Shown here one piece after another: positions 44,646 to 56,490 of a stretch of DNA of 64,000 nucleotides. How positions within the stretch are numbered: position 1 is the first letter of the stretch; each line of letters opens with the position of its first letter. The notes under the pieces were generated by a model that did not search any database, was not told the origin of the DNA, and worked only from the letters and a program-made list of their open reading frames with translations. Origin of the DNA: Boesenbergia rotunda. Lineage: Eukaryota; Streptophyta; Magnoliopsida; Zingiberales; Zingiberaceae. The DNA lies in NCBI GenBank assembly GCA_024364735.1, contig JAGFNQ010005391.1:193543-257542 (forward strand). Direction: 5' to 3'. The translations under genes and the position numbers were made by a program.

Positions 44646-45789
44646 AAGTGATTAAGAGTACCTTAGGCATATACATATATGAGTAATTGAATGATAAATT
44701 ACTTTACTTTGAAAAGTTGTGTACCCGACTCGAAAGGGGGTCGTTAAACAAATCCAATGTGCATGTTAACTGAAGGTCATGGCATTGGTAGGACGGAAGG
44801 GTCCTGCTCTAATTAGATTGGTGGCTCTCTACCCCAATTTATTAGGGAACGCGCATGATGTGGTACTACAACTGGGCCCTGGAGATATTGTATTTTCAAG
44901 TACTTACCATTATGGAACTGTTTTTGAAAAACATATTATTTTCTCATTGTGAGATAATCTTGTTCTGTAAAGTACTTAGAGATATTTGATGTGATGTTTA
45001 TGATGCTTGATGAGATGTTTATGATGCTTGATGAGATGCTTATGATGCTGATAATCTTGTTCTATCTTGATTACTGAGTACATGATATGATGTATCGATA
45101 TGGTTTTGCGAGTAGGCCCGGATTCTTACTAAGCATGTTTTGCTTGCTAGTTCCTGTTATTTTTCTTATGCTGCAGATAGCGGTAAGAAATACTCTAACT
45201 AAAGGAAGAGGCAGAGGGAAGGCTGGAGGATGTGTGTGGTGATGGCTCGGGAAAGAACGAAAGATTCTATCTACCTTGTTTTGTCTAGAATCTAAACTGC
45301 TTCCAATAATTACTATTGAAATTGTATTGCTATACTCTGAATGGGTGATGATCATGACTACTCTACTGTGATTGAGTTAGTGATATGGAACCTATGTTAT
45401 GCTAGATAATACTATCATTAATGTTTAGATGTTGTAGAATGCATGCTAAGGAAAATACTAGGTAATTACTATTTTCTGTTTCTTATGAACGCCTCCTTTG
45501 CATGTATCTAAGACTAGATAACTATATTCCTATGTTTTATCTTGTTCAAACCATGTTTATTCCATGCTATAGTGTGTTACATGATCTTCCTATTAGGTTG
45601 TAAATGCATGTAGATATAAAAGAAATGAAAAACCATGCTTGGTAAATTAATCTTCAATAGGCATGCCTACTACCTTTCTTGTATGTAACTGTTTTGTTTG
45701 GATATACATGCTTAACATGATTGTATGATATGAGTGTATGGACCCGTAACCCCGCCTTTAGGGTAGATATAAGGTCGGGCGTTACAAGT

Positions 45790-45801
45790 TGGTATCAGAG
45801 C
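45790..45801 (+). other. Primer-binding site of Gypsy A
   Basis: TGGTATCAGAGC three bases after the LTR end. The leader that follows holds CTGCCGCTTCCAAGTAAG, shared with Gypsy B, including a splice-donor-like GTAAG at 45853. Confidence 0.92.
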
Positions 45802-46006
45802 CGATTTTCCCCTCCACCACACACACATCAAGCTTCCTCCTGCCGCTTCCAAGTAAGAAATCCTAACTCGCTTATATTATTTCATGTACAGTAATGATAT
45901 TGATAGAAATGATTATGCTTGCATGATATGAAGGTGATTAATACTTGCATAACCAGTGAAGGTAGAATTAAGGCTTATGTAGTCATTTACTGTCTATATG
46001 ATAGAT

Positions 46007-46440
46007 ATGGCTAGAAGGCGTAGTACTAGGGGTGACGAGACAGCACCCCCACCTGACCTGATGCAGGTGATCACGGACCTGCAGCGTCAGGTCACTGAAC
46101 AACAACAGATAATAAACACTCTGATGACCCAGCAGGGGAACACTGCAACCCCGCAGGGAAGTTAGAATGCGATACCTTCTGAGCCTCTAACTGCACAGGC
46201 ACCCCCGGACACTCTGGTCCGAGGAGTCCGACAGGAGGCCTATCTGATTCAGTGGCAGAGACTTAAGCCGGAAAAGTTCTCGGGCACCTGCGAGCCCTGG
46301 GATGCCCAGGCCTGGCTCAAGACAGTTGAGAGCACAGTGGAATTATTAGACTGGCCCGAGCACGAGAAAATTAAGTGTGTCTCGCTCTGCCTCACTGGCG
46401 ACGCCAGGATATGGTGGGAACGGGCAAAGGCTATGTGCCG
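46007..46440 (+). pseudogene. gag: Gypsy A gag, truncated
   Basis: ATG at 46007 opens MARRRSTRGDE, then a Gln-rich helix (LMQVITDLQRQVTEQQQI), a TAG at 46163, and the start of the capsid region (PEKFSGTCEPWDAQAWLKT, CLTGDARIWWERAK). It breaks off at about 46436. The rest of capsid, the zinc knuckle and the start of protease are deleted, and the reading frame changes at the join. Confidence 0.88.
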
Positions 46441-47957
46441 CACCGATCAGAATCGCAGATAGGGAACTCTACTGCGACCTGATAGTGCTGGATATGCCAG
46501 ATTATGATGTCATATTGGACATGGATTTCTTGAACAAATATGGCGCCTCTATTGATTGCCGTAAACGAAGAGTTATCTTCTGACCTGAGGCAGAAATTCT
46601 ATTCGAATTTATCGGAGAACCGAAGAAGAGGACAAGTAAATTCTTGTCGGCTCTGAAAGCAAGGAAGATGTTAGAAAAGGGATGCTCTGGATTTCTAGCT
46701 CATGTGGTTGATACTCGTCCTACAGAGGACCCGAAGCTAGAAGACGTCGAAGTCGTATGCAACTGTCCAGAGGTATTTCCTGACGACTTACCTGGGTTAG
46801 CACCTGAAAGAGATGTCGAATTTACTATTGATTTGATTCCTGGTACTAACCCCATCTCGAAAGCACGATACCGAATGGCGCCGACTAAATTGAAAGAATT
46901 GCAAGGACAGCTACAAGAGCTACTAGACAAGGGACTTATCCGCCCTAGTCATTCCCCCTGGGGAGCTCCCGTACTGTTCGTCAAAAAGAAGGACGGGTCG
47001 ATGCGTATGTGTATCGACTATCGGGCATTAAACAATGTGACCATAAAAAAAAAAAACAAGTACCCTCTACCCAGGATAGATGACCTGTTCGATCAGTTGA
47101 AGGGAGCTACGGTTTTCTCTAAGATTGATCTAAGGTCTGGTTATCACCAAGTCCGGGTGAAAAATGAGGATATACCCAAAACTGTTTTCCGGACGAGATA
47201 CGGACATTATGAGTTCGTAGTGATGCCGTTTGGAGTTACTAATGCTCCGGCAATATTCATGGACCTTATGAATCGAATTTTCTCGACATTTCTCGACAGA
47301 TTTGTGATCGTCTTCATTGATGACATCCTTATTTATTCAAGGACTTCCGTAGAGCATGCAGAGCACCTGAGTATAGTATTACAGATTCTTCAGAAGGAAC
47401 AACTGTATGCTAAATTCTCGAAATGTGAGTTCTGGCTGAACCAAGTATCATTCTTGGGACATATCATCTCCAAGGACGGAGTGATGGTCGACCCAATTAA
47501 AATTGAGGCCGTAAGTAACTGGTCCAGACCCAAGAATGCAAGCGAGGTCAGAAGTTTTCTGGGGCTAGCCGGATATTACAGAAAATTCGTAGAGAACTTC
47601 TCTCGAATTGCGGCTCCTATGACAGCTCTGACTATGAAGGACAAGAAATATATCTAGACCGACGAATGCGAGAAGAGTTTCTCTGAACTGAAAAGGAGGC
47701 TGACTAGCGCTCCTATATTGACTCTTCCCGAAAGTGATACGGGTTTCGATATGTACAGCGATGCATCCAAACTGGGACTCGGAGCTGTGCTTATGCAAAA
47801 TGGGAAGGTAATTGCCTATGCCTCTAGACAATTAAAGGAACATGAAAAGAATTATCCTACCCATGATTTGGAATTAGCAGCGGTGGTCTTTGCGCTGAAA
47901 ACTTGGAGGCATTATTTATATGGCACTCAGTGCAAGGTCTTTACTGATCACCAGAGC
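46437..47957 (+). pseudogene. pol: Gypsy A protease remnant, reverse transcriptase and RNase H start
   Basis: Only the end of protease is left (DRELYCDLIVLDMPDYDVIL); the catalytic DSG/DTG part is deleted. TGA at 46581, then 46644-47657 holds a full RT: IRPSHSPWGAPVLFVKKKDG, MRMCIDYRALN, FSKIDLRSGYHQ, VMPFGVTNAPAIF and FIDDILIYS (catalytic). An A-run at 47046-47057 adds two Lys codons in VTIKKKNKYPLPR. TAG at 47655 replaces a Trp codon. RNase H follows (DMYSDASKLGLGAVLMQNGK) until a one-base loss near 47957. Confidence 0.92.
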
Positions 47958-49639
47958 TGCGGTATTTCTTCACCCAGAAGGACCTGAATATGCGACAACG
48001 TCGATGGCTCGAGTTGGTCAAGGACTACGACTGTGAGATCTTGTACCATCCGGGAAAAGCCAACAAGGTAGCGGATGCTCTCAGTAGAAAATCATGTGCT
48101 ACGTTGTTGTCTTTATCAGCTTTGTCACGACCCTTAAGGGAAGAAATTAGGGATTTCGGAATCGAGATTATATCGGGACAGCTTTCTACCCTACAGATTG
48201 CGCCGACATTATTTGACGGTATTCTAGAGAAGCAGAATCTTGATCCGAGTCTTCGAAGAATCAGGCAGGAGATTCTCGAAGGCAAGGACGAGGGATTCCG
48301 GATTTCTGAGAGCGGAGTTTTATATCTCCGGGATCGATTATGCGTTCCCGACGACTCCGATTTACGGACGAGGATACTCGAAGAAGCTCATGGCACACCT
48401 TATGCGATGCATCCTGGGTCTACCAAGATGTATCAAGATCTGAAAGGCAAATTTTGGTGGTCCGGCATGAAGAAAGATGTAGCCCATTATATCAGCATGT
48501 GTTTGACCTGCCAGAGGGTCAAAGCAGAACACCAGAGACCTGGGGGAGTTCTGCAGCCTCTACCTATTCCCGAGTGGAAATGGGAGGACATATCTATGGA
48601 TTTCATATCAGGGCTACCTCGGACTACTAATGGATATGATAGTATATGGGTTATTGTGGGCCGACTGACCAAGTCCGCACATTTTCTGGCTATCCGGATG
48701 ACTTATTCAGTTGAGCAGCTGGCGCAACTGTACGTCAAGGAAATTATCCGACTACACGGAGTTCCCAAGACCATTATCTCTGATAGGGATGGTCGATTTA
48801 CTTCGGATTTTTGGGGACACGTGCAGAAGGCCCTTGGCACGAAGCTGAAGTTCAGTACAGCCTTTCACCCCCAGACTGACGGGCAGACTGAACGGGTAAA
48901 CCAGATACTAGAAGATATGTTACGAGCTTGCGCCTTGGACTTCAAGGGAAGCTGGTGTCGATACCTGAGCCTGGCAGAGTTTGCTTATAACAACAGTTAT
49001 CAGGCTACTATTGGGATGGCACCGTACGAGGCACTATACGGCCGAAAATGCAGATCTCCTTTATGCTGGCATGAGAGTGGTGAAAAGAGGGAGATGAGAC
49101 TCCAAACCGATATTATTGATGAGACCACTGAGGCTATAAAGAATATCCGCCGGAGGATAGAGACTGCTCAGAGTCGGCAAAAGAGCTACGTTGATAAACG
49201 GCGTCGACCGCTCGAGTTCGAGGTTGGGGATTCGGTATTCCTGAAGGTAGCCCCTATGAAAGGGGTGATGAGATTCGGAAAGAAGGGGAAATTGAGTCCG
49301 CGATACGTGGGACCCTACCAGATTTTGAGACGAGTAGGCAAGGTAGCCTACGAGCTGGAGCTACCGCCAAAAATGGCGGCTATCCACAACGTCTTCCATG
49401 TGTCGATGCTCAAGAAGTGTACCCCTGATGCGAGTCAAATGGTAGAACCCCCGCCAGTGCAAGAACAAGAGAGTCTTAGTTCCGAACGCCGCCCGATCCA
49501 GATCCTCGATCGGGAAGTTAAAAGGCTAAGGAACAAGGAAATACCCTTAGTAAAAGTTCTGTGGCGGAACAAGCAGTTCGAAGAAGCCACCTGGGAACAG
49601 GAAGATACGATGCGATCAAAGTATCCGGAACTATTTTAA
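47958..49639 (+). pseudogene. pol: Gypsy A RNase H end, integrase and chromodomain
   Basis: 549 intact codons from 47990: end of RNase H (KVADALSRKS), the zinc-binding H2C2 region (HPGSTKMYQDL ... CLTCQRVKAEH), integrase core with D in SMDFISGLP, D in ISDRDGRF and E in NQILEDML, the AFHPQTDGQTERVNQ motif, GKKGKLSPRYVGPYQIL, and a C-terminal chromodomain-like segment (VLWRNKQFEEATWEQEDTMR) ending in TAA at 49637. Chromodomains steer chromoviruses to particular chromatin. This part looks functional but depends on frames broken upstream. Confidence 0.93.
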
Positions 49640-49756
49640 TGTTCGGGACGAACTTTTTATAAGGTGTGTAGGATTGTAACACCCCAATTTTTACAATTTG
49701 AATACCTTGGGAATCGTTTAAAGTTCGGGATGAACTTTCTATAAGAGGGGGAGGAT
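49640..49756 (+). other. Duplicated PPT/LTR-edge region and true polypurine tract
   Basis: GTTCGGGACGAACTTTTTAT + AAG...AGGATTGTAACACCCC occurs first at 49641-49686, then as GTTCGGGATGAACTTTCTAT at 49720, ending at the true LTR start. The first copy has a weakened tract (GGTGTGTAGGAT) and an LTR-like TGTAACACCCC at 49677. The working tract is AAGAGGGGGAGGAT (49743-49756). Confidence 0.85.
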
Positions 49757-52561
49757 TGTAACACCCCAAAATTTGTCAATGTAAAATCATGACAATGTAT
49801 GAAAATGGTTATAATGAAATGATATAAATTTCATGCAATCGCATGTTATGAAATGTCATGAAATACATGAAATATCATATTCATGAAATATTATTATCAT
49901 GAAATGTTATGTGAATAATATTTATAAAATATTATGTAAATAATGTTATGAATTCAGGAAAAATATTAGGAAATATTATGAATTCATAAACATGAAATAT
50001 TATGAAATTTCATAATGGACTTGGCTTAATGGGCTTTGATATGGATTAGTGCAAGAGGTGATAAAAAGGAGGGAGCAAGGATTGAACCTTGAACCTCCTA
50101 GTTGCACTCTCCATGTCTTAACCACTACACCAAGCATTGTTTCTTGTTGAGAGAATAAGGAACATGCTTGTTAAGTGGGTAAGAGTGAAGAGACATGTCT
50201 TTTCATGAGAAAAGTATAAATATAGGAAGTTGGAGTAACTTCCTTTTTCTTCTCTTCTTCTTCTTCCTTCCCCCACCGAAACCACCATCCCCTTCTTCTC
50301 TTCTTCCATTTTCGAAAACCCTCATCCAAGGGTTCTAACCCTAGGGCAACTACAAGGAGGAAAGCCAAGTGTCTTTGCCTCTACCAAGACCAAGGAACTC
50401 TAGAGAAAAGATTTGGAAGAAAAAGGTTTTCACATACCCTTCAAGTGTAGGGTACCCTACGATTTAAAGAAGGTTAAATTCCAGCGCTAGGATGTAAGTA
50501 TCCTCTCGCCTGCAGTGTAATCGTTCTTGTGTGATTTCCATGCTTTGATTGATTTTGAAATAGGTGTTTTCCTTCTTGTAAATTTTGGCCAACACCTTCA
50601 AGGGAGACCTTGGTTCCTTCCTTGATGCATGGGAAGACCTTGAGACTTAGGGTATACATGTAGATGGATTTTTCTTCATGGTGTCAAGGATAAAATCTAG
50701 GGTTTTTCCGTGTAGAGGGTTTCGGCCACCCCTTGTAAGGGGTCTAGGAGAAGGGTTTTTGATTAAACTTTGATGCATACTAGTAACCCTAGGGACTCTA
50801 TACACATGGGTGTTGTTTTCCAAATTTTTGAGAAGACAAAATTAGGGTTTGGTACCCTATATGACTTTCGGCCAAGGGACAAAAAGTTAGGGCTTTGAGT
50901 TGCTTTCTACCCTATTATGTTTTCATGATTAGTATTGTAGATAAGATAATTGTGTAAATGATTGTGTGAAGATTGGATGTCAAAAACCTAGTCTACTCTA
51001 CCCTACAAGGTTTCGGCCAACCCTAGGGGAATTAGGGTTTAAGGTTGTATGATTTTCCTTATGATATATCCATGCTTAATAAGTATAGGTGAGGTGTTTG
51101 TAAGAATGCCCGAATGAATGCTTGATTGGAAAACCAAACTCCTTTACTTGTGAGTTTCGGCCAACCCTGGTTCTAGGGTTAAGAAGTACCTAATGAGACC
51201 ATGGAGCATGCTACTACATATGTGATGTGTGTATAAATTATGTGACCTATCTTGTTAGGTATAAAAGCATGCCTTATAGCCCATGGGGCACTCATATGAC
51301 ATGAGCATGATGTGATTGAGATGTGTTTGATAATATGCTTAAAAAGGATTACTCTATTGAAACTGGGATCAAGAGCACCCGAATGTGTGGTGTGTCCCTA
51401 GGGGATCAAGAGCACCCGAATGTGTGGTGTGTCCCTTTGAGAAGTGATTAAGAGTACCTTAGGCATATACATATATGAGTAATTGAATGATAAATTACTT
51501 TACTTTGAAAAGTTGTGTACCCGACTCGGAAGGGGGTCGTTAAACAAATCCAATGTGCATGTTAACTGAAGGTCATGGCATTGGTAGGACGGAAGGGTCC
51601 TGCTCTAATTAGATTGGTGGCTCGCTACCCCAATTTATTAGGGAACGCGCATGATATGGTACTACAACTGGGCCCTGGAGATATTGTATTTTCAAGTACT
51701 TACCATTATGGAACTGTTTTTGAAAAATATATTATTTTCTCATTGTGAGATAATCTTGTTCTGTAAAGTACTTAGAGATATTTGATGTGATGTTTATGAT
51801 GCTTGATGAGATGGTTATGATGCTGATAATCTTGTTCTATCTTGATTACTGAGTACATGATATGATGTATCGATATGGTTTTGCGAGTAGGCCCAGATTC
51901 TTACTAAGCATGTTTTGCTTACTAGTTCCTGTTATTTTTCTTATGCTGCAGATAGCGGTAAGAAATACTCGAACTAAAGGAAGAGGCAGAGGGAAGGCTG
52001 GAGGATGTGTGTGGTGATGGCTCGGGAAAGAACGAAAGATTCTATCTACCTTGTTTTGTCTAGAATCTAAACTGCTTCCAATAATTACTATTGAAATTGT
52101 ATTGCTATACTCTGAATGAGTGATGATCATGACTACTCTACTGTGATTGAGTTTGTGATATGGAACCTATGTTATGCTAGATAATACTATCATTAATGTT
52201 TAGATGTTGTAGAATGCATGCTAAGGAAAATACTAGGTAATTACTATTTTCTGTTTCTTATGAACGCCTCCTTTGCATGTATCTAAGACTAGATAACTAT
52301 ATTCCTATGTTTTATCTTGTTCAAACCATGTTTATTCCATGCTATAGTGTGTTACATGATCTTCCTATTAGGTTGTAAATGCATGTAGATATAAAAGAAA
52401 TGAAAAACCATGCTTGGTAAATTAATCTTCAATAGGCATGCCTACTACCTTTCTTGTATGTAACTGTTTTGTTTGGATATACATGCTTAACATGATTGTA
52501 TGATATGAGTGTATGGACCCGTAACCCCGCCTTTAGGGTAGATATAAGGTCGGGCGTTACA
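49757..52561 (+). mobile_element. Gypsy A 3' LTR (2,805 bp)
   Basis: TGTAACACCCCAAAATTTG to GTCGGGCGTTACA, nearly identical to the 5' LTR. Compared with it there is a 6-bp insertion (CAATCG, about 49838), one unit less of the GAGCACCCG repeat and one GATGCTTGATGA unit less near 51800. Confidence 0.93.
50063..50138 (-). promoter_or_regulatory. tRNA-like Pol III unit, antisense, Gypsy A 3' LTR
   Basis: Same A box (50122-50132), B-box-like site (50079-50088) and T5 (50063-50067) as in the 5' LTR. Confidence 0.55.
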
Positions 52562-52566
52562 CACTT
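52562..52566. repeat. Target site duplication, right (CACTT)
   Basis: Partner of 42925-42929. Confidence 0.9.
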
Positions 52567-54190
52567 GAGCTCTTAGCCTTAGTCACCTCCCTAGGTGACT
52601 CATCTATAATTGCAAGGCCACATCGGTGTACCTCCAGTACTTCTTGACCTACACATCTCACCTTCTTTACTTTGAACACCTTGTCCTTGGTTAAGTTTCT
52701 CTTCTTCCCTTTAAATAGCTTTCCCTTGCCATTTTTGGCCTTTCCCTTGCTATAGTCGTATGACATCCTTGCATATGACGTTTCCATAACATTTGATCTC
52801 ATTGATCGGTATCCTAGGCCCGATATATCATTATAGGGGTTTTGACTACCCGACATCACGCCTAAACCCTTAGATCCAATAGTGAATCTATCTAAGGTAA
52901 TCCCTAATTTATCAAGCTTTGCCCTGAAAGCATGATTTTCCCTTTCTAGGTTCTTAACCTTAGCTTCACCATGTCCACCTTGGACATTTCTAGATCTACC
53001 CATTTGTCTAGGCATGTGTCTCCCTTTCTTTGGATTAATGCATTGGTCCTTAGGTCTAGAGATTCTAGGTTTATCATGAAACATGAATTCCCAAGGATTT
53101 TTATATACAACATTAACCCTATTTTTATCACAATAACTAAAACCAAAATTATGCATAGGTATATAGTTTTCATTATTTCTAACATGCATGGAGGAATTTG
53201 AAAAATACTTAAAATTAGGGATTTCCTCCCTTACCCTTGTAGCTCCTCCTTGATGTGAGCTTTTCTTTTTCTCCTTCTTCTCTCACTTCCTCAAATGCTC
53301 AAATTTCTTGAATTCTCCTTTCCTTGATCATTTGGTGTGATAGTGTCCTAGCTCACCACACGTGAAACACCTAATGTTCTTCTTCTCCTTCTTTTTCCTA
53401 CAACACATGCTAGATTTTAAATAAATTGACTTGGGTTTAGGGTTTATCTCCTTTTTACCTAATGGACAGTTGTCCTAGTAGTGTCCCCTCTTGTTGCACC
53501 CAAAAAAATAATGTGATCTTTTGACTTTGCTTTGGTGGAGGTAAATACTTCTTCTTGATCCGGTATCGAGAATGATCTCTCCTCCCCCTCAATCATTGAA
53601 ATGGACACCTCTTCTTCCCCCTTTGATGAAGTGGATGGTTCTTCAATTTCTTGTGCCACTTCACTTGAGGAGATGGATGAATCTTTTTCCACTTTCTACT
53701 CCTCTTCGGATGTTGAGCTTCTTTATTCATCCGATTGGTCATTCTCCTCATCATGGGCCATTGAATTCATTTCCTTAGGCTCTTACACTACTTGAGCTTG
53801 TGTAGAGTTTCCATGAAGCGCTAACATCTTGCTCCATAATTCGTGTGGATTTTTATATTCACCTACACCACTCATTACATCATTAAGCAAAATATTAAGT
53901 GATATTGAAATTACCTTTTCATTTGACTTTAATTGGATTTGTTGCTCCTTGGTCCAATATCTTGGTCAATGCTTTTTCCCATGTTTATCTCTCGGAACTT
54001 CAAATGGTTCTTCAAGCACAATCCTAAGATCCCAATACATGTTGAACCAAGTCTTGTCCGCATCCTCCAATACTCGAAACTCTCGCGGTCGTAGGGAGGT
54101 GGAACATTGATATCATCCCTTAATCTTTCTTCAATCACCATTTTCTCTATCTTTTTCCTCTCTCTGCAGTTAGTCTGTAGACGAGCGAAC
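52567..54190 (-). pseudogene. gag: Old SIRE-like Copia gag, N-terminal and central part
   Basis: Minus strand from about 54141: an N-terminal PPPYDRESFEYWRMR motif as in Copia gag, then frameshifts; an acidic Ser-rich part (53692-53459); two zinc-knuckle-like sites around 53490 (CNKRGHY, stop, DNC) and 53370 (CFTCGELGHYHTK then stop); then 53189-52567 open for 210 codons with a coiled coil (KVKNLERENHAFRAKLDKLG) and the motif GLGYRS, which parallels GLGYRP in Copia B. It is followed across the Gypsy A insertion by 42924-42497. Not functional. Confidence 0.75.
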
Positions 54191-54193
54191 CTT

Positions 54194-54205
54194 GCTCTGA
54201 TAGCA
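54194..54205 (-). other. Degenerate primer-binding site of the old SIRE-like element
   Basis: Minus strand TGCTATCAGAGC, one change from TGGTATCAGAGC, two bases from the LTR end. Confidence 0.7.
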
Positions 54206-54207
54206 CT

Positions 54208-55196
54208 TGTTTGGATCTTGACATTTAGCTAGAGGGGGTGAATAACTACTTTTTGATTTTCTTCGTACACGTGTTAGAAAGCGCATGCGGAAAACTAAAA
54301 TAATAAACTAAAATAATGATAACACCAAACCTTTATGTGGTTCGGAGATGATACTCCTACTCCATGGTTGTCCGTAAGGTGGACGATCCCGATCCGTTGG
54401 TGGATGACTCCTCGGATGACCTCCGGTTAGCTCTTGTCACTCCTTGTGGGTGGAGAAACCTCGCTATAATCCCTTGACAACTTCTGAGCACTTATAGGCT
54501 ACTAATAGGCTTTACCCAAGCTTGTTTCGCCAATGAATCTCAGTAAAAAACGAGCCCTATTAAATAGTGCTCGATATTGTTTTGACCGTTACCAGTCGAT
54601 TGGTGCTAACACTAGTCGACTGGTCCTCGTGAATTCGAATGTCACAGCCTGACATTTCAAATTCTATTCGACACCAGTTGACTGATCATACGATCAGTCG
54701 ATTGATCTTTCTGTGTTGTACATCAGTCGACTGATCCAAGCATCAGTCGACTGCTACCTTTCCAAACCTAAGGTTTCCCTTCCTGAGTACAATTCTCTTA
54801 GCACTCAAATCCTCACGACTTAGCTGACTCTTCATTCAGCAACCTCGTCCTGTTGACTTCAAGCCTTCTTCGACTTTGGCTCTCATCTCTCGGATGCATG
54901 TAAGCTCACGACCCGTCTCCCCATGCCATCCTTCGCGTATGCCTCAAAGTGTGGTTCCCTCGGTTCATCGTTCCTACTTTGTCTACAGTCCCTCGGATGC
55001 ATGAATGTCATGGCTCGTCTCCCCGTGCCATCCTTTACCGGACTCGAAGACACCCAACTAAGTCTATGTGTATCCTGCAAACTTGCACACTCTAATTCAC
55101 ATATTATATCAACATGAAACCCTAACTTAATTATATTGACACACACATCAAAATCCATGATCTTACCCGATCACACTTGGGTCGATTGCACCAACA
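54208..55196 (-). mobile_element. 5' LTR of the old SIRE-like element (989 bp)
   Basis: Minus strand from TGTTGGTGCAATCGACCC (55196) to TCAAGATCCAAACA (54208). It shares with the Copia B LTR the start layout, GATCATGG...TTTTGATGTGTGTG, and the TTATTCACCCCCTCTAG end. CAGTCGACTG palindromes (exact at 54724 and 54744) lie just upstream of a TATTTAATA (minus, about 54561-54569). The right edge interrupts a CACTA transposase. Confidence 0.8.
54590..54753. repeat. CAGTCGACTG palindrome cluster, old SIRE-like LTR
   Basis: Exact copies at 54724-54733 and 54744-54753, with near copies (CAGTCGATTGG, TAGTCGACTGG, CAGTTGACTGA, CAGTCGATTGA) between 54593 and 54710. Confidence 0.85.
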
Positions 55197-55928
55197 GGAA
55201 TGAGCCTTTGCATAATTATATGACAATCATGACTTTTTAAACCAATCAATTTGTATTCCATCATATCAACACATCTTGCAAAATTAGAGACATATCCATC
55301 TGGAAATTTTAATGATTTCAACCATTCACAAACAATACGTCTTTGATTCTTATTCACTGTATAAACTGCCTTTGGCTTTAGTCCCCTACTACTTTCATCG
55401 ACATCAAGAGTGGGTCATTTACAAATAAGTCGCATATCTTTTCTTGCATTCAAATTATCTTTAGTTTTCCCATTGATATCCATCACTGTATTTATCATAT
55501 TATAAAAAACATTCTTCTCAATATGCATTACATCAAGATTATGATGAATCAATGATTTTGCCAATACGGTAAGTCCCAAAATATACTCCGTTTAGTTCAT
55601 TTATGTGTACTTCCATATTTATATGGTGTATGGCTCTTCAATAACTAATGGAAAATCATAAATTCTCAACCAAATCTATTCACCTATTAATCTCAATGGT
55701 GGAAGTGTTCTTTCAATTCTATTCTTAGTGAATTCATCTTTATTTTTTCTGAAATTATGATTTGGTCGTAAAAATTGTCTATGACAATCAAAATAACTTG
55801 GTTTCTTCCCGTGTTTCAGTCTGATTGACTTAGAACTCTCTATACATACTGGGCATCCAAAGATCTAAGCGGTACTCTAACCCGATAACATACCATAAGC
55901 TAGAAAGTAATTTTCGTCCAATGAAGAG
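55197..55928 (-). pseudogene. CACTA (En/Spm) Tnp2-type transposase fragment
   Basis: Minus strand in family order: FLAYGMLSG then a stop in place of the usual Trp, STA, a stop, IFGCPVC; then KHGKKPSYFDCHRQFL; a decayed middle; HHNLDVMHIEKNVFYNMI; DINGKTKDNLNARKDM; and NKNQRRIVCEWLKSLKFPDG, NFARCVDMMEYKLIGLKSHD, CHIIMQRLIP. These are hallmarks of plant CACTA transposase, which cuts and joins the element ends. There are several stops, including one in LICK-stop-PTLD. It is cut on the right by an Athila LTR and on the left by the SIRE-like LTR. It is the oldest layer here. Confidence 0.88.
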
Positions 55929-56109
55929 TGATAACTTTGATTTTGTGATTAAATTAGGCTCTCAAATCCATGCTTTTGATCCCTTTTCATATGCTTAAGT
56001 TTGCATTTGTATGAGGTTTCATGAAATCTTTCTATTTTTATTTTTGGATACAATTATTCTCATATTTGAGATATTTTGGCATTAATGTTGAATCTAATTT
56101 TTTAGGTCT

Positions 56110-56490
56110 CAATTAATCATGAACCTAGATCAAGATTGGATCAGGATTTGAGTTCAGCATGGGCCTAGATCAAAGGGATCAACAGCTGAATCAATATGGG
56201 TCGTCTATTCAAGATGACGGTTAAATCTAAGCCATCTACCAACTTCTAGCCGATCCAAGGTCAAGATAGACTTAATCAAGTAAATGGATAATGATCTGAA
56301 AGATTGGGCTCGATCAGAGCTACTTCAGCCGTTGGATCAAGCATAAGAGGATCTAGACCGTTCAGATTAAAGAAGAGAAGATCTGAGCTATCCGCTTCAG
56401 ATCTGAGTGATCCGAGTTAATGACAAGTAGATCAGAGCCCTTGATCAAGATCTGAGAAGTTTGGGTTCGATCTGACTTGATCTGACTGTT
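56110..56490. repeat. GATC-rich degenerate repeat
   Basis: About twenty GATC sites in 380 bp, in phrases like AGATCTGAG, TAGATCAGAG and TGGATCAAG. It looks like a worn-down short-period tandem repeat. Confidence 0.6.

Larger units (their letters stand above)
42930..45786 (+). mobile_element. Gypsy A 5' LTR (2,857 bp)
   Basis: TGTAACACCCTAAAATTTG to GTCGGGCGTTACA. It carries the antisense tRNA-like unit, TATAAATA, a CT-rich leader, TTTCGGCC repeats and three copies of a GGATCAAGAGCACCCGAATG repeat. Confidence 0.93.
42930..52561 (+). mobile_element. Gypsy A, Del/Tekay-like chromovirus, complete structure (9,632 bp)
   Basis: Two long LTRs, PBS, gag-pol, polypurine tract and matched CACTT duplication. 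By eye the LTRs differ at roughly two dozen single sites plus repeat-number changes over 2.8 kb, so this is the youngest insertion seen here. The integrase ends in a chromodomain-like tail. A gag-protease deletion, stops and a frameshift make it defective. Confidence 0.95.
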
